Assembly: GCA_016195085.1 (NCBI GenBank)
Contig: JACQAG010000094.1
Location: 1 to 64,000 of the forward strand
Length of the DNA: 64,000 bases
Reading direction: 5' to 3'
Source: Pseudomonadota bacterium
Lineage (GTDB): Bacteria > Pseudomonadota > Alphaproteobacteria > SHVZ01
Below, piece by piece: positions 1 through 8,295 of this stretch (positions within the stretch are counted from its first letter, which is position 1; each line of letters starts with the position of its first letter). Made by a program: the position numbers and the translations under genes. A model generated the notes under the pieces. It did no database searches. It had not been told where the DNA came from and saw only the letters and a program-made list of their open reading frames with translations.

Positions 1-137
1 ATCATTATCGGCAGATTGCGCTCCGGGGAAACAGCATTGGTCTGCACTACAGCCGTTTCGCCATACCCAGCCTGTGCCAGCTCAACAACTTACAGGCAAA
101 ACAATCCCAAAAGCCGGGTCGAATCCGCGAAGATCGG
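1..137. other. Left edge, no supported gene
   Basis: The forward frame from base 1 stays open to a stop at 139-141 (46 codons). The peptide has no recognisable motif and the next gene lies on the other strand. It could be the tail of a gene cut by the window edge, but nothing supports that. I see no RNA gene here. Confidence 0.3.
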
Positions 138-1394
138 CTAGATCTTGCGGTCGGCCAGCATCTTGTCGATCTGGCGGCCCTGGAACATGGTGATGCCCAT
201 GGCCTGGCCGAAGCGGATCGCCTCTTCGGAATCGCAGCGGCAGAGGATCATGCGCGCGCGGCCCGAACGGTCGATATGCTCCTTGATCTCCGACTGGCGG
301 CGGCCGGAGGAATCATCGGTCATGTCCGGGCTCCACACGATCTTCATGAGATCGAGGCCGAGCCGCTCGCGGTCGATGAACTGCAGGGTGAGGTGGTTGA
401 GCCCGTCCAGGCAGACGCGGTAGCCGCGCTCGCGCATGAAGTCGCGGGCGAACATGAAGGCGCCGATGTCGCCGAAGATGTCGACCTTCTGCAGCTCGAT
501 CACCACCGTGCCGCGCGCCACCGCCTTCAAGCTGGAATCGAAGTTGAGGAAGGCCGGCGACAAGATGGTGGCGACGTTCATATTGATGCTGAACGAGCTG
601 GCGATGGTCGAATCGTCGTTGCGCACCAGGAGCGACAGCATGCGCTGATCCAAGGTCTGGGTCAGGTGCTGAAAGAGCCATATGTTCGAGGCAAGGTCGT
701 AGTCCGGCAGCACGGTCTGCTGCAGGTCGGCGATCGAGATGTAGAGCTCGCGGAACACCGGCTGCGGCGTGCTCGAGCCCGGTGCTATGGCGCAGACGGC
801 CTGGCGGCGCATGAGATTGGAAAGATCGGCGCGCTGCAGGAAGGTCTGCAGCTTGCCCAGCTGCTCCGGATCGATGGGCTTCCTTGCCGAGCGCCTGGCC
901 GAGATTTCCTCGGCGTCCGCGTTAACCGAAAGCCGGTTGCGCCGCTCGCGCTCGCGGTGCATCTGCTGCACCATCTGGAAGACTTCGTCGTATTGGAGCT
1001 CGAGGTTGTACCAGGTGCAGAACCGGGCCAGATCCTCCTCGTCGTCGCCCTGGGAAAGCGGATCCTCGCCAAAAAGGAAGCGAACCTTCATCACCGCGGT
1101 GTCGATGTCGGTGACGCTCGCCCCGCGGCAGACGAAGAAGATGTCGGAGTTGCTGAGGATGAAGGTCTGCCCCTCGAAGTTCTGCACGATGCCTTCGAAG
1201 GTCGCCGCGGCGATTTTGATGTGGTAGTCGCGGCGATTCTGCGGCCTGAGACGCGACAGGTGGATGTGTACCGCGCTCCGGCCCTCGAGGTTGCGGCCCA
1301 TGCGCTGGAGATAGTCCAGCAGCATGTACTCCTGGCTGGGACCCCGCGTGCCGGTCGCTGCTTGGCTGGTCATCGCCATCGTAGATGTCACCAT
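138..1394 (-). CDS. Degenerate EAL-domain protein
   Basis: The protein has about 418 residues. Its C-terminal half (about 190-410) has the fold signature of an EAL (cyclic-di-GMP phosphodiesterase) domain. The catalytic landmarks are missing: the EAL-position segment reads FRELYIS, and the metal-binding Asp pair and the active-site lysine segment are replaced (MKIVWSP). It is therefore probably a c-di-GMP or protein-binding module rather than an enzyme. No signal peptide or membrane segment is seen. The ATG at 1394 is chosen; a TTG 13 codons upstream and another ATG 5 codons downstream (MAMTSQ) are alternatives, and none has an ideal ribosome site. It is divergent from the phosphatase gene at 1670. 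Confidence 0.7.
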   Translation of the reverse strand: MVTSTMAMTSQAATGTRGPSQEYMLLDYLQRMGRNLEGRSAVHIHLSRLRPQNRRDYHIKIAAATFEGIVQNFEGQTFILSNSDIFFVCRGASVTDIDTAVMKVRFLFGEDPLSQGDDEEDLARFCTWYNLELQYDEVFQMVQQMHRERERRNRLSVNADAEEISARRSARKPIDPEQLGKLQTFLQRADLSNLMRRQAVCAIAPGSSTPQPVFRELYISIADLQQTVLPDYDLASNIWLFQHLTQTLDQRMLSLLVRNDDSTIASSFSINMNVATILSPAFLNFDSSLKAVARGTVVIELQKVDIFGDIGAFMFARDFMRERGYRVCLDGLNHLTLQFIDRERLGLDLMKIVWSPDMTDDSSGRRQSEIKEHIDRSGRARMILCRCDSEEAIRFGQAMGITMFQGRQIDKMLADRKI

Positions 1395-1540
1395 TTCCTT
1401 CGCCGGCCCGGCCGGTCGAAAGGCCCCGTGCAACGAATTCGAATGCGCCCGCGGCCAGCAAAATAGCCCCAGCGTCCATCAGCCGTCCACCGAAACCCCG
1501 GATGGCCACGGACCCCCAGCAACTATAGCACCACAGCATC

Positions 1541-1555
1541 AGTAGAAATTCTACT
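1541..1555. promoter_or_regulatory. 15-bp palindrome in divergent intergenic region
   Basis: AGTAGAA-A-TTCTACT is a perfect inverted repeat with 7-bp arms and one central base. It sits in an AT-rich patch between the divergent EAL-like gene and the phosphatase gene, the right place for an operator or promoter element. No regulator is assigned. The rest of 1395-1669 holds nothing I recognise. Confidence 0.35.
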
Positions 1556-1669
1556 AAAATCCAATCTATATTGGGGACATCGTCCTGGCGACGGGTTGCC
1601 GGAGGCCCGATGCATCCCCAGTCTATTATTGGTCGGAACCGCCATTTGCTCCGGATTTGAGCCGCAGAA

Positions 1670-2374
1670 ATGCCCGCCGCAACTGCCGATAGCCGGATCT
1701 ATGCCATCGGAGACATTCACGGGCGGGTCGACCTCCTCGTCCATCTACAAGCGAAGATCCTCGCCGATGCGACTCGGTCGACCGCCCGCCGGCGGGTGAT
1801 CGTTTATCTCGGCGACTATGTCGATCGCGGCCCCGATTCTCGCGCCGTGGTCGACCGGCTCCTCAATCATCGCCTCGACGGCTTCGAGACCGTGCACTTG
1901 CGGGGCAACCACGAAGACATGCTGCTGCGCTTCCTCGCCGGCGAGCCGGTCGCCCGGCTCTGGTTCATGAATGGCGGCATGCAGACGCTGAGAAGCTACG
2001 CGGTGAGCGGACATGTGGAGGACCTGCCGGCGGCCGCGCGCGCCCAGCTCGCTCGCGGCATGCCGGAAGAGCACCGGCGCTTTCTGGCCGAGCTCGCCTT
2101 GAGCCATATCGAAGGCGACTATCTCTTCGTCCATGCCGGCATTCGGCCGGGAATCCCCTTGGAAGCGCAGGACGCCGCCGATCTTCTGTGGATCCGGGAG
2201 GAATTCCTCGACTCTGCCGATCCGCACGGCAAGGTGGTGGTGCACGGCCACACCATCCGCCCGCGCCCGGAGGTGCTCTCGAACCGCATCGGCATCGACA
2301 CCGGCGCCTTCATGACCGGGCGCTTGACCGCGCTGGTGCTGGAGGGGGACGAGGCAAGCTTCCTTGCGACCTAG
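1670..2374 (+). CDS. PrpA-like serine/threonine protein phosphatase (PPP family)
   Basis: A 234-residue calcineurin-like metallophosphoesterase. Visible PPP motifs in order are GDIHGR near residue 12, GDYVDRG near 48, GNHED near 77, HAGI near 155 and HGHT near 190. These supply the Asp/His ligands of the dinuclear metal centre. The length suits bacterial PrpA/PphA phosphatases and the related ApaH-like diadenosine tetraphosphatases; it is shorter than true ApaH (about 270-280), so protein phosphatase is the first choice. Cytosolic, with no signal peptide. The ATG at 1670 precedes the first motif directly and there is no strong ribosome site. The 3' end overlaps the tail of the convergent exonuclease gene by 4 bases. 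Confidence 0.85.
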   Translation: MPAATADSRIYAIGDIHGRVDLLVHLQAKILADATRSTARRRVIVYLGDYVDRGPDSRAVVDRLLNHRLDGFETVHLRGNHEDMLLRFLAGEPVARLWFMNGGMQTLRSYAVSGHVEDLPAAARAQLARGMPEEHRRFLAELALSHIEGDYLFVHAGIRPGIPLEAQDAADLLWIREEFLDSADPHGKVVVHGHTIRPRPEVLSNRIGIDTGAFMTGRLTALVLEGDEASFLAT

Positions 2375-2961
2375 CCCGATCCCAAGAGCCGCGACAGACC
2401 CGGCTCCCCCGGCCGTATCTCCTGGATCCGACGCAGAGCCCCGGCGATGGCCCGGGCATCGGCCAGCCCGTCATGGGCCCGGCCGGCAGCGGGCTGACCG
2501 AAGATCTCCGGCAAGCTCGAGGACACGATGTGTCCGTTTCGACCGGCGGCGGCGGACAAGACGCCGCTGAGGTTGCCGCAGGCGCCGGCGGCGAAGGGCC
2601 AGGCGAGCCCGCACAGCAGGCAATTCTCCTTCAGCACCTCCTCGTCCACGCCATTGGCGAAGAGCCCGTGGCTGCCCTCGGCGAAGCCGGCGAAGCGGGC
2701 GAGCGCCGGCGCAAAGTCGACTCCCTCGCGACCCAGCCGCTCTTGGTCGATGCCGGTCAGTTCCACGAAGAAGGCGCTGAGCGCCGGGTTGATGCGCGGA
2801 ACGACGAGCGCCTCGAAGCTGGCGATCTCGGGGAAGCCATCGCTCGAGGCAAGACGCACGGCGCCGATCTGCACCACCTCGCGATGCTCGCCAGGGCCGC
2901 TCCAGCCGCGCTCGCGGGCCCCCGTCCACGTCGTATATTCAAGATCGTAGATGATGAACAA
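2371..2961 (-). CDS. 3'-5' exonuclease, DEDDh family
   Basis: About 196 residues, an RNase T/DnaQ-type exonuclease. The first acidic motif appears as IIYDLEYTTW at the start (Asp-x-Glu). Middle acidic residues lie around FANGVDEEV, and the closing HDGLADA stretch carries the His and Asp expected of DEDDh enzymes. The TTG at 2961 is chosen because GGAG stands 6 bases upstream and Exo I follows at once. The reading frame is open much further upstream, but that extension is arginine-rich, lacks motifs and runs into the start of the divergent decarboxylase gene. Probable role is trimming RNA or DNA 3' ends; the substrate cannot be read from sequence. Confidence 0.8.
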   Translation of the reverse strand: MFIIYDLEYTTWTGARERGWSGPGEHREVVQIGAVRLASSDGFPEIASFEALVVPRINPALSAFFVELTGIDQERLGREGVDFAPALARFAGFAEGSHGLFANGVDEEVLKENCLLCGLAWPFAAGACGNLSGVLSAAAGRNGHIVSSSLPEIFGQPAAGRAHDGLADARAIAGALRRIQEIRPGEPGLSRLLGSG

Positions 2962-3166
2962 AAGGAACTCCGCGCCCGCCCGGGACACTCTATCATCGGC
3001 CGGGCGGCAAAGTCGGCGCCGCGCTTCCGCCGCGTCTCCGCCCCGAGCTTGACGCATTGCCGCCCCAGACTTCCGGGGTTGGCGCCGGCTCGGAGTTCCG
3101 CTAAAGCGTTGCCGGGACCCGAAACCCGGCCCTACCGGTGCCGTTCGACCAGGAGTCGCCCCGTCC

Positions 3167-4111
3167 ATGCATTACCGCAAGCGCGTTCTGGTGACCGGCG
3201 GCGCCGGGTTCCTCGGCTCGCATCTCTGCGAGCGCCTCGTGGCCGAGGGCCATGACGTGCTCTGCATCGACAACTACTTCACCGGCACCAAGGACAATAT
3301 CGCGCCGCTGATGCGAACCCCGTATTTCGAGGTGATGCGCCACGACGTGACCTTCCCGCTCTATGTCGAGGTGGACGAGATCTTCAACCTCGCCTGCCCG
3401 GCATCGCCCATCCATTATCAGCACGACCCGGTGCAAACGACCAAGACCTCCGTGCACGGCGCCATCAACATGCTGGGCCTCGCCAAGCGCGTGAAGGCGA
3501 AGATCATGCAGGCCTCCACCAGCGAGGTCTATGGCGACCCGATCGTGCATCCGCAGACCGAGGACTACCGCGGCAACGTCAATACCATCGGACCCAGAGC
3601 CTGCTACGACGAGGGCAAGCGCTGCGCCGAGACGCTGTTCTTCGACTATTTCCGCCAGCATCGGCTGCGCATCAAGGTGGCGCGGATCTTCAATACCTAT
3701 GGCCCGCGCATGCACCCCAATGACGGGCGGGTGGTCTCCAATTTCGTGATCCAGGCGCTGCGCGGCCAACCCATCACCGTCTACGGCGACGGCAAGCAGA
3801 CCCGCGCCTTCTGCTATGTCGACGATCTGATCGAGGCGTTCTTGAGGCTGATGGCGACCGAGGACGACTTCACCGGTCCGATCAATCTCGGCAACCCCGT
3901 CGAGGTGCCGGTCTTGGATCTGGCCGAGCGGATCATCAAGCTCACCAAGTCGAAATCGAAGGTCGTCTTCAAGCCGCTTCCCCAGGACGATCCGGTGCAG
4001 CGCTGCCCGGACATCGGCCTTGCCCGCAAGATCCTGAGCTGGGAGCCCAAGGTGCCGCTGGAGGAGGGTCTCGGCCGCACCATCGAGTATTTCCGCGGCA
4101 TGAACCAGTAG
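3167..4111 (+). CDS. UDP-glucuronate decarboxylase (UDP-xylose synthase)
   Basis: A 314-residue extended short-chain dehydrogenase/reductase. The NAD-binding GGAGFLG is at 11-17, the catalytic YDEGK (Tyr147, Lys151) follows, and the preceding STSE segment supplies the remaining catalytic residues. The R-x-FNTYGPRM segment is typical of UXS enzymes, which oxidise and decarboxylate UDP-glucuronate to UDP-xylose for surface polysaccharide. The length matches soluble bacterial UXS. It lies upstream of the ADP-heptose genes on the same strand, consistent with an envelope-sugar cluster. Confidence 0.9.
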   Translation: MHYRKRVLVTGGAGFLGSHLCERLVAEGHDVLCIDNYFTGTKDNIAPLMRTPYFEVMRHDVTFPLYVEVDEIFNLACPASPIHYQHDPVQTTKTSVHGAINMLGLAKRVKAKIMQASTSEVYGDPIVHPQTEDYRGNVNTIGPRACYDEGKRCAETLFFDYFRQHRLRIKVARIFNTYGPRMHPNDGRVVSNFVIQALRGQPITVYGDGKQTRAFCYVDDLIEAFLRLMATEDDFTGPINLGNPVEVPVLDLAERIIKLTKSKSKVVFKPLPQDDPVQRCPDIGLARKILSWEPKVPLEEGLGRTIEYFRGMNQ

Positions 4112-4118
4112 CCTTGGC

Positions 4119-4143
4119 GGGACCGCCCGCGCGGGGCGGCCCC
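4119..4143. terminator. GC-rich hairpin after the decarboxylase gene
   Basis: Arms 4119-4128 and 4134-4143 pair over 10 bases with a single mismatch around a short GC loop. There is no T-run, so it is at best a weak or Rho-assisted terminator, or an attenuator between the decarboxylase gene and gmhA. Confidence 0.35.
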
Positions 4144-4188
4144 TCAAATCCGCTTGCGCTGCCGAGGCGGTTGGCATAGCCAAGCAGC

Positions 4189-4767
4189 ATGGATGTGGGC
4201 GCCTACTACCGCTCCGAGTTCGAGGAGCATCGCGCCGTTGCCGAAGCGACCGCAGCGGCGATGGCCGGGCCGTTCCGCCGCCTGGTGGCGACGAGCGTCG
4301 CCGCGCTCAAGGCCGGCGGCAAGCTCATGTTCTTCGGCAATGGCGGGTCCGCCGCCGCCGCCCAACACCTGGCCACCGAGCTCACCGTCCGCTACATCAC
4401 CAATCGCAAGGCGATTGCCGCCGTGGCGCTCACCACCGATACCTCCGCCTTGACCGCCATCGGCAACGATCTCGGCTTCGATCAGCTCTTTGCCCGCCAG
4501 ATCGAGGCGATCGGCCGCAAGGGCGATGTGGCGATTGCCATCACCACCTCGGGCAAGAGCCCGAACGTGATCCTGGCGCTCAAGGCGGCCAGCGCGATGG
4601 GCATCGTGCCGGCGGCACTCTCGGGCAAGGGCGGCGGCGATCTTCCGGGCTTGGCCGATCCGCTCCTGATCGTCCCCTCGAACACCACGGCCCGCATCCA
4701 GGAGATGCACATCACCTTGGGCCAGATGCTGTGCGGGGCGGTCGAGCGCGAGCTCGGGCTCGCATGA
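4189..4767 (+). CDS. gmhA: Phosphoheptose isomerase GmhA
   Basis: A 192-residue single SIS domain, the usual GmhA length. GNGGSAAAAQH near residue 45 and TTSGKSPN near 120 are the sugar-phosphate-binding loops. The enzyme converts sedoheptulose 7-phosphate to D-glycero-D-manno-heptose 7-phosphate, the first step toward ADP-heptose for lipopolysaccharide. Its stop overlaps the start of hldE (ATGA), so the two are translationally coupled. No gmhB phosphatase is in the window. Confidence 0.92.
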   Translation: MDVGAYYRSEFEEHRAVAEATAAAMAGPFRRLVATSVAALKAGGKLMFFGNGGSAAAAQHLATELTVRYITNRKAIAAVALTTDTSALTAIGNDLGFDQLFARQIEAIGRKGDVAIAITTSGKSPNVILALKAASAMGIVPAALSGKGGGDLPGLADPLLIVPSNTTARIQEMHITLGQMLCGAVERELGLA

Positions 4768-6230
4768 CCGAGCGCTCCGAGCTCGCCGCCAAGGTTCCGC
4801 TGCTCTCGAATGCGCGGCTCCTTTGCATCGGCGACGTCATGCTCGACCGCTTCGTGCGCGGCCGCGTCGACCGCGTGTCCCCGGAAGCGCCGATTCCGAT
4901 CCTGGTCGTCGACGTCGAAGAGGCAATGCTCGGCGGTGCTGGCAATGTCGTGCGCAACCTGGCCTCGCTCGGCGCCTCCTGCTGCTTCGTCTCGGTCGTG
5001 GGCGACGATCCGGCGGGGCGCGAAGTGACGGAGATGGTCGGGCGCGAGCCCACCGTCGAGGCCCACCTCCTGGTCGAGCCGCGGCGGCGGACCACCATCA
5101 AGATGCGCTATGTAGCGCAGGGACAGCAGCTCCTCAGGGCCGACCGCGAGAGCGTGCTGGCGCCGGGCGCCATGGTCGAGGCGGATCTCATCCACCGCGC
5201 CGAGGAGGACATCGCCTTCAGCCAGGCGGTGCTGTTGTCCGACTATGCCAAGGGCGTGCTGACCGACCAGGTGGTCCAGCGGCTGATCCAGGCGGCCCGC
5301 AAGCAGAACCGGCCGGTCGTCGTCGATCCCAAGGGCCGCGACTTCCGCCGCTATCGCGGCGCCACGGTGCTGACCCCGAACCGGCGCGAGCTCGCCGAGG
5401 CGACCGGCATGCCGATCGGCGATTCCGAGTCGATCGAGAAGGCGGCGCGCCGGCTTATCGCCGAGGCCGGAGTGGCCGCGGTGCTGGTCACCCGCAGCGA
5501 GGACGGCATGTCCTTGGTCAGCGCCGAGGAGGCGCACCATCTGACATCCGAGGCCCGCGAGGTGGCCGACGTGTCGGGTGCCGGCGACACGGTGCTGGCG
5601 GTGTTCGGCGCAGCGCTGGCCGCCGGGCTCACCATGCTCGATGCCGCACGGCTCGCCAATCTCGGCGCCGGTGTGGTCGTCGGCAAGCGCGGCACCGCCA
5701 CCCTCTCCCTCAACGAGATGGTGGCGGCGCTGCACACCGAGGAACTGCATGCGGCCGAGGCGAAATCCCTCTCGCTCGATCAGGCGCTGGAGCGGATCCG
5801 CGGCTGGCGCCATCAAGGCTTCAAGATCGGCTTCACCAATGGCTGCTTCGATCTCCTGCATCCCGGCCATCTGGCGCTCATCGCCCAGGCCCGCACCCAA
5901 TGCGACCGGCTCGTCGTCGGCTTGAACAGCGATGCCTCGGTCGCGCGTCTCAAGGGACCGGGGCGCCCGGTGCAGTCGGAGGCCTCCCGTGCGGCCATCC
6001 TGGGCGAAATGGAGAAGGTCGATCTGGTGGTCGGCTTCGCCGAGGACACGCCCTTGAAGCTCATCGAGGCGATCCGGCCCGACGTCCTGGTGAAGGGTGC
6101 CGACTACACGGTCGACAACGTCGTCGGCGCCGATGTGGTGCAGAGCTATGGCGGCAAGGTGCTGCTCGCCGAGCTTGCCCCGGGCCATTCCACCACCGAG
6201 ACGATCAAGCGCCTGGCGAAAAGCGCGTAA
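4764..6230 (+). CDS. hldE: Bifunctional heptose-7-phosphate kinase / heptose-1-phosphate adenylyltransferase HldE
   Basis: A 488-residue two-domain enzyme. The N-terminal PfkB/ribokinase-like kinase (about 10-325) shows GGAGNVVRN and the DVSGAGDTV anion-hole motif. The C-terminal nucleotidyltransferase (about 350-488) shows FTNGCFDLLHPGH, the HxGH signature. It phosphorylates heptose 7-phosphate at C1 and, after dephosphorylation, couples the 1-phosphate to ATP. The ATG at 4764 overlaps the gmhA stop. Both halves look complete. Confidence 0.93.
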   Translation: MTERSELAAKVPLLSNARLLCIGDVMLDRFVRGRVDRVSPEAPIPILVVDVEEAMLGGAGNVVRNLASLGASCCFVSVVGDDPAGREVTEMVGREPTVEAHLLVEPRRRTTIKMRYVAQGQQLLRADRESVLAPGAMVEADLIHRAEEDIAFSQAVLLSDYAKGVLTDQVVQRLIQAARKQNRPVVVDPKGRDFRRYRGATVLTPNRRELAEATGMPIGDSESIEKAARRLIAEAGVAAVLVTRSEDGMSLVSAEEAHHLTSEAREVADVSGAGDTVLAVFGAALAAGLTMLDAARLANLGAGVVVGKRGTATLSLNEMVAALHTEELHAAEAKSLSLDQALERIRGWRHQGFKIGFTNGCFDLLHPGHLALIAQARTQCDRLVVGLNSDASVARLKGPGRPVQSEASRAAILGEMEKVDLVVGFAEDTPLKLIEAIRPDVLVKGADYTVDNVVGADVVQSYGGKVLLAELAPGHSTTETIKRLAKSA

Positions 6231-6246
6231 GCAAAGAGCCAGACGG

Positions 6247-6350
6247 CCCCCACCCCAGCCCTCCCCCGCCCAATGGCGAGGGAGGGAGTCGAGTCGGACC
6301 TCCTGCTCCCTCCCCCATGCGTCAGCGTGGGGGAGGGTTGGGGGTGGGGG
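6247..6350. repeat. Tandem-hairpin repeat, likely bidirectional terminator
   Basis: Two neighbouring hairpins lie between the convergent hldE and mmcB genes. The first has arms 6259-6270 and 6275-6286 (12 bp, one mismatch, 4-base loop). The second has arms 6308-6320 and 6325-6337 (13 bp, one mismatch, 4-base loop). Further CCCCACCCC-type and GGGGGTGGGG-type outer arms make a nested, nearly symmetrical whole. The C-rich/G-rich style recurs at 34660-34702 and 29761-29787, suggesting a dispersed repeat family of this genome. Confidence 0.6.
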
Positions 6351-6371
6351 CATGGCGAAGGGTGAGGGTTC

Positions 6372-6836
6372 TCAGATCGGCGGATCGACGAGCTGGCGGA
6401 GCCGCTGCGAGGCGTTGAGCGCGAAGCGGAGCAAGACCGCCTTCCGCCGGGCGCCGGCGAGCGGCACCGGCTCGGGGTGGCGCTCGATATGGGCGCCCCA
6501 GCGATCGGCGATCATGAGCCCGGTCTCGGCCGGCAGGAGCCCGATCGGAAAATCGGCGGCAACGGCGAAATAGAAGCTGTCGCAGAACTCCAGATAGTCC
6601 TGCCATTTGCGGTCGCTCTGGAAGTCGGCGCGGCAGGATTTGATCTCGACGATGGTGAGCCTGCCGTCGCGGTCGAGCGCGATCACGTCGGCGCGCCTTC
6701 CATTGGCGAGGGTGAATTCCGTCAGCACGCCCGAGCCCCGGTCGAGGAAGGCCCGGCACACACCCAGGGAGATATCGAGAGCGATGCGGTTCTCTGCTTC
6801 CGCCAGCGCAGCGGCCACCTGCTGAACCTCCGCCAC
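6372..6836 (-). CDS. mmcB: MmcB-family DNA repair protein
   Basis: About 154 residues, matching MmcB (formerly DUF1052), an alphaproteobacterial damage-induced protein with a PD-(D/E)XK-nuclease-like core. The central part shows RRADVIALD, then TIVEIKSCRADF (the E-x-K element) and SDRKWQDY, diagnostic for the family. The GTG at 6836 is chosen because it lies just after the stop (6841-6839) of the upstream pentapeptide gene and has a GAGAG-like site. A longer upstream reading is merely the pentapeptide gene in another frame. The close spacing implies co-transcription with that gene. Confidence 0.82.
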   Translation of the reverse strand: MAEVQQVAAALAEAENRIALDISLGVCRAFLDRGSGVLTEFTLANGRRADVIALDRDGRLTIVEIKSCRADFQSDRKWQDYLEFCDSFYFAVAADFPIGLLPAETGLMIADRWGAHIERHPEPVPLAGARRKAVLLRFALNASQRLRQLVDPPI

Positions 6837-6838
6837 GG

Positions 6839-8206
6839 TTAGCTCTCTCGCTTGAGGCCCTTGGCGCCGCGCAGATCCGCCTTCTCCAGAAGCGTGCCGC
6901 GCAGATCGGCGCCGTCGAACTCGGCGTCCTGCAGATTGGTCTCGCGCAGATCGGCATCGCGCAAGCTGGCATTGGTGAAGTCGCAGCCGGCGAGGTTGGC
7001 CTTGCGCAGATTGGCGCCGGCGAGATCGGCGGCGATGAAGCGCGCCCGCTCGAGATTCGCGGGCCAGATCTGCGTTATCGAGCCCAGGAGATTGACCGGG
7101 CCGATGCGGGCGCCGATGAGCTTCGCGTCGGTCAGGTTGGCGCGCTTGAGGTTGGCGCCCCTGAGATCGGCGCGCGACAGGTTGGCGCCCCTGAGATCGG
7201 CGAAGCCGAGATCGGCCATCATGAACTCGGTCTTCTCCATGGTGGCGCCGGTCAGGATCGCATGCTCGAGATTGCCCGCCGCCAAGTTGGCGCCGGACAG
7301 GGTCTCGTTGGCGAGGTCGACCCGCGAGAGATCGATGCGGCGGCCCTTCTTGCCGGCGGTGCGGATCCAATCGAGGTGGCGCTGCAGCAGCTCCTTCATC
7401 TCGGCGCCGAGGCTGGCGAGCGTGCGGGGCAACAGCGCGCGGGTGAGATCGACGCCGTCGAGATTGGTCGAGTCGAGCACCGCGCCCACGAGGTCGGCGC
7501 CCTCGAAATTCGTGCCCGAGAGCAACGCGCCCGAGAGGATGCAGCCATGCAGGATGGTGCCGGTCAGATTCGCTTCGGACAGATCCGCACCCTCGAGGAT
7601 GGATCCGGTCAGGTTGCAGTGGCTGAGATCGGCACGGACCAGCTTGACGTTGCGCAGGATGGCGTCGGTCAGGTCGGTCTGCACGATGAAGGCATTCGAC
7701 ATCTTCGAGTTCGACAGATTGGCGCCGCGCACGATGGCCGCACTCATGTCGCCGACCGACATGTCGAAGGCCATGGTGACGAGGTTGCCCTTGCCGTCGG
7801 CGCGCAAGAGGATGCCGTCGCGGAGATCGCCTTCGATGATGGTGGCGCCGGTGAGGTTCGCCCCGCGCAGGCAGGCCCCGCGCAGATCGGAGCGGCTGAG
7901 ATCGGCGTTGGTCAAATCGGCCTTGCGCAGATCGGAGGAGAACAGGCTGGCGGCGACCAACTTGGTTGCGTGCAGCTTCGCGTTGACCAGGCGCGAGCCG
8001 CTCAGCTCCGCATTCGTCAGATCCCACTCCGACAGGTCGAGATAGGAGAGATCGCAGGTGCCGAGATTGGCCCTGACGCCGCCGGTCTTGCCCTCCAGGA
8101 ACTTCTTGTGCAGCTCCACCGCCTGCTCGAGCTCGCCCTGGCTCAGCTTCTTGAACCTGATGCCGCTGTCGTCGGCGTCGGAATCGAGCGGATGGGGTTC
8201 CGCCAT
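6839..8206 (-). CDS. Pentapeptide-repeat protein, paralogue 1
   Basis: A 455-residue protein dominated by A(D/N)LxG/x pentapeptides, which stack into a right-handed quadrilateral beta-helix. The layout is: a helical head (about 20-45) with H-x-x-F-L and GGVRANL; a first repeat block; an irregular segment (LLRADGKGN...); a second block; a central helical break with RHLDWIRTAGKKG near 285; and a third block with an IWPANL interruption. The paralogues at 46403-47662 and 49199-50461 share the same ground plan. No signal peptide or membrane segment, so probably cytosolic. Function unknown. It stands directly upstream of mmcB and is probably co-transcribed. Confidence 0.8.
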   Translation of the reverse strand: MAEPHPLDSDADDSGIRFKKLSQGELEQAVELHKKFLEGKTGGVRANLGTCDLSYLDLSEWDLTNAELSGSRLVNAKLHATKLVAASLFSSDLRKADLTNADLSRSDLRGACLRGANLTGATIIEGDLRDGILLRADGKGNLVTMAFDMSVGDMSAAIVRGANLSNSKMSNAFIVQTDLTDAILRNVKLVRADLSHCNLTGSILEGADLSEANLTGTILHGCILSGALLSGTNFEGADLVGAVLDSTNLDGVDLTRALLPRTLASLGAEMKELLQRHLDWIRTAGKKGRRIDLSRVDLANETLSGANLAAGNLEHAILTGATMEKTEFMMADLGFADLRGANLSRADLRGANLKRANLTDAKLIGARIGPVNLLGSITQIWPANLERARFIAADLAGANLRKANLAGCDFTNASLRDADLRETNLQDAEFDGADLRGTLLEKADLRGAKGLKRES

Positions 8207-8295
8207 AGTCGAGGCTTTCGGCAGATCTGTTGCAGTTCTGTTCTTATGCTAGTCGATTGCCGCCGCAAAAGCACGCGTGCGCTCTGCGACGCCGG

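Noticed and set aside
276-1466. Long forward frame opposite the EAL-like gene
   Set aside because: Antisense shadow in GC-rich DNA; His/Val/Asp-rich composition without motifs, and the reverse frame has the family sequence.
3101-4183. 360-codon reverse frame opposite the UDP-glucuronate decarboxylase
   Set aside because: Shadow of a well-supported enzyme gene; no ribosome site or domain.
4482-6353. 623-codon reverse frame opposite gmhA-hldE
   Set aside because: Antisense reading of two recognised coupled genes; composition is low-complexity His/Gly/Asp.
6839-8206. Tandem DNA repeat or CRISPR-like array in the pentapeptide genes
   Set aside because: Periodicity is 15 bases and comes from coding of pentapeptides; units are not identical and there are no spacers.
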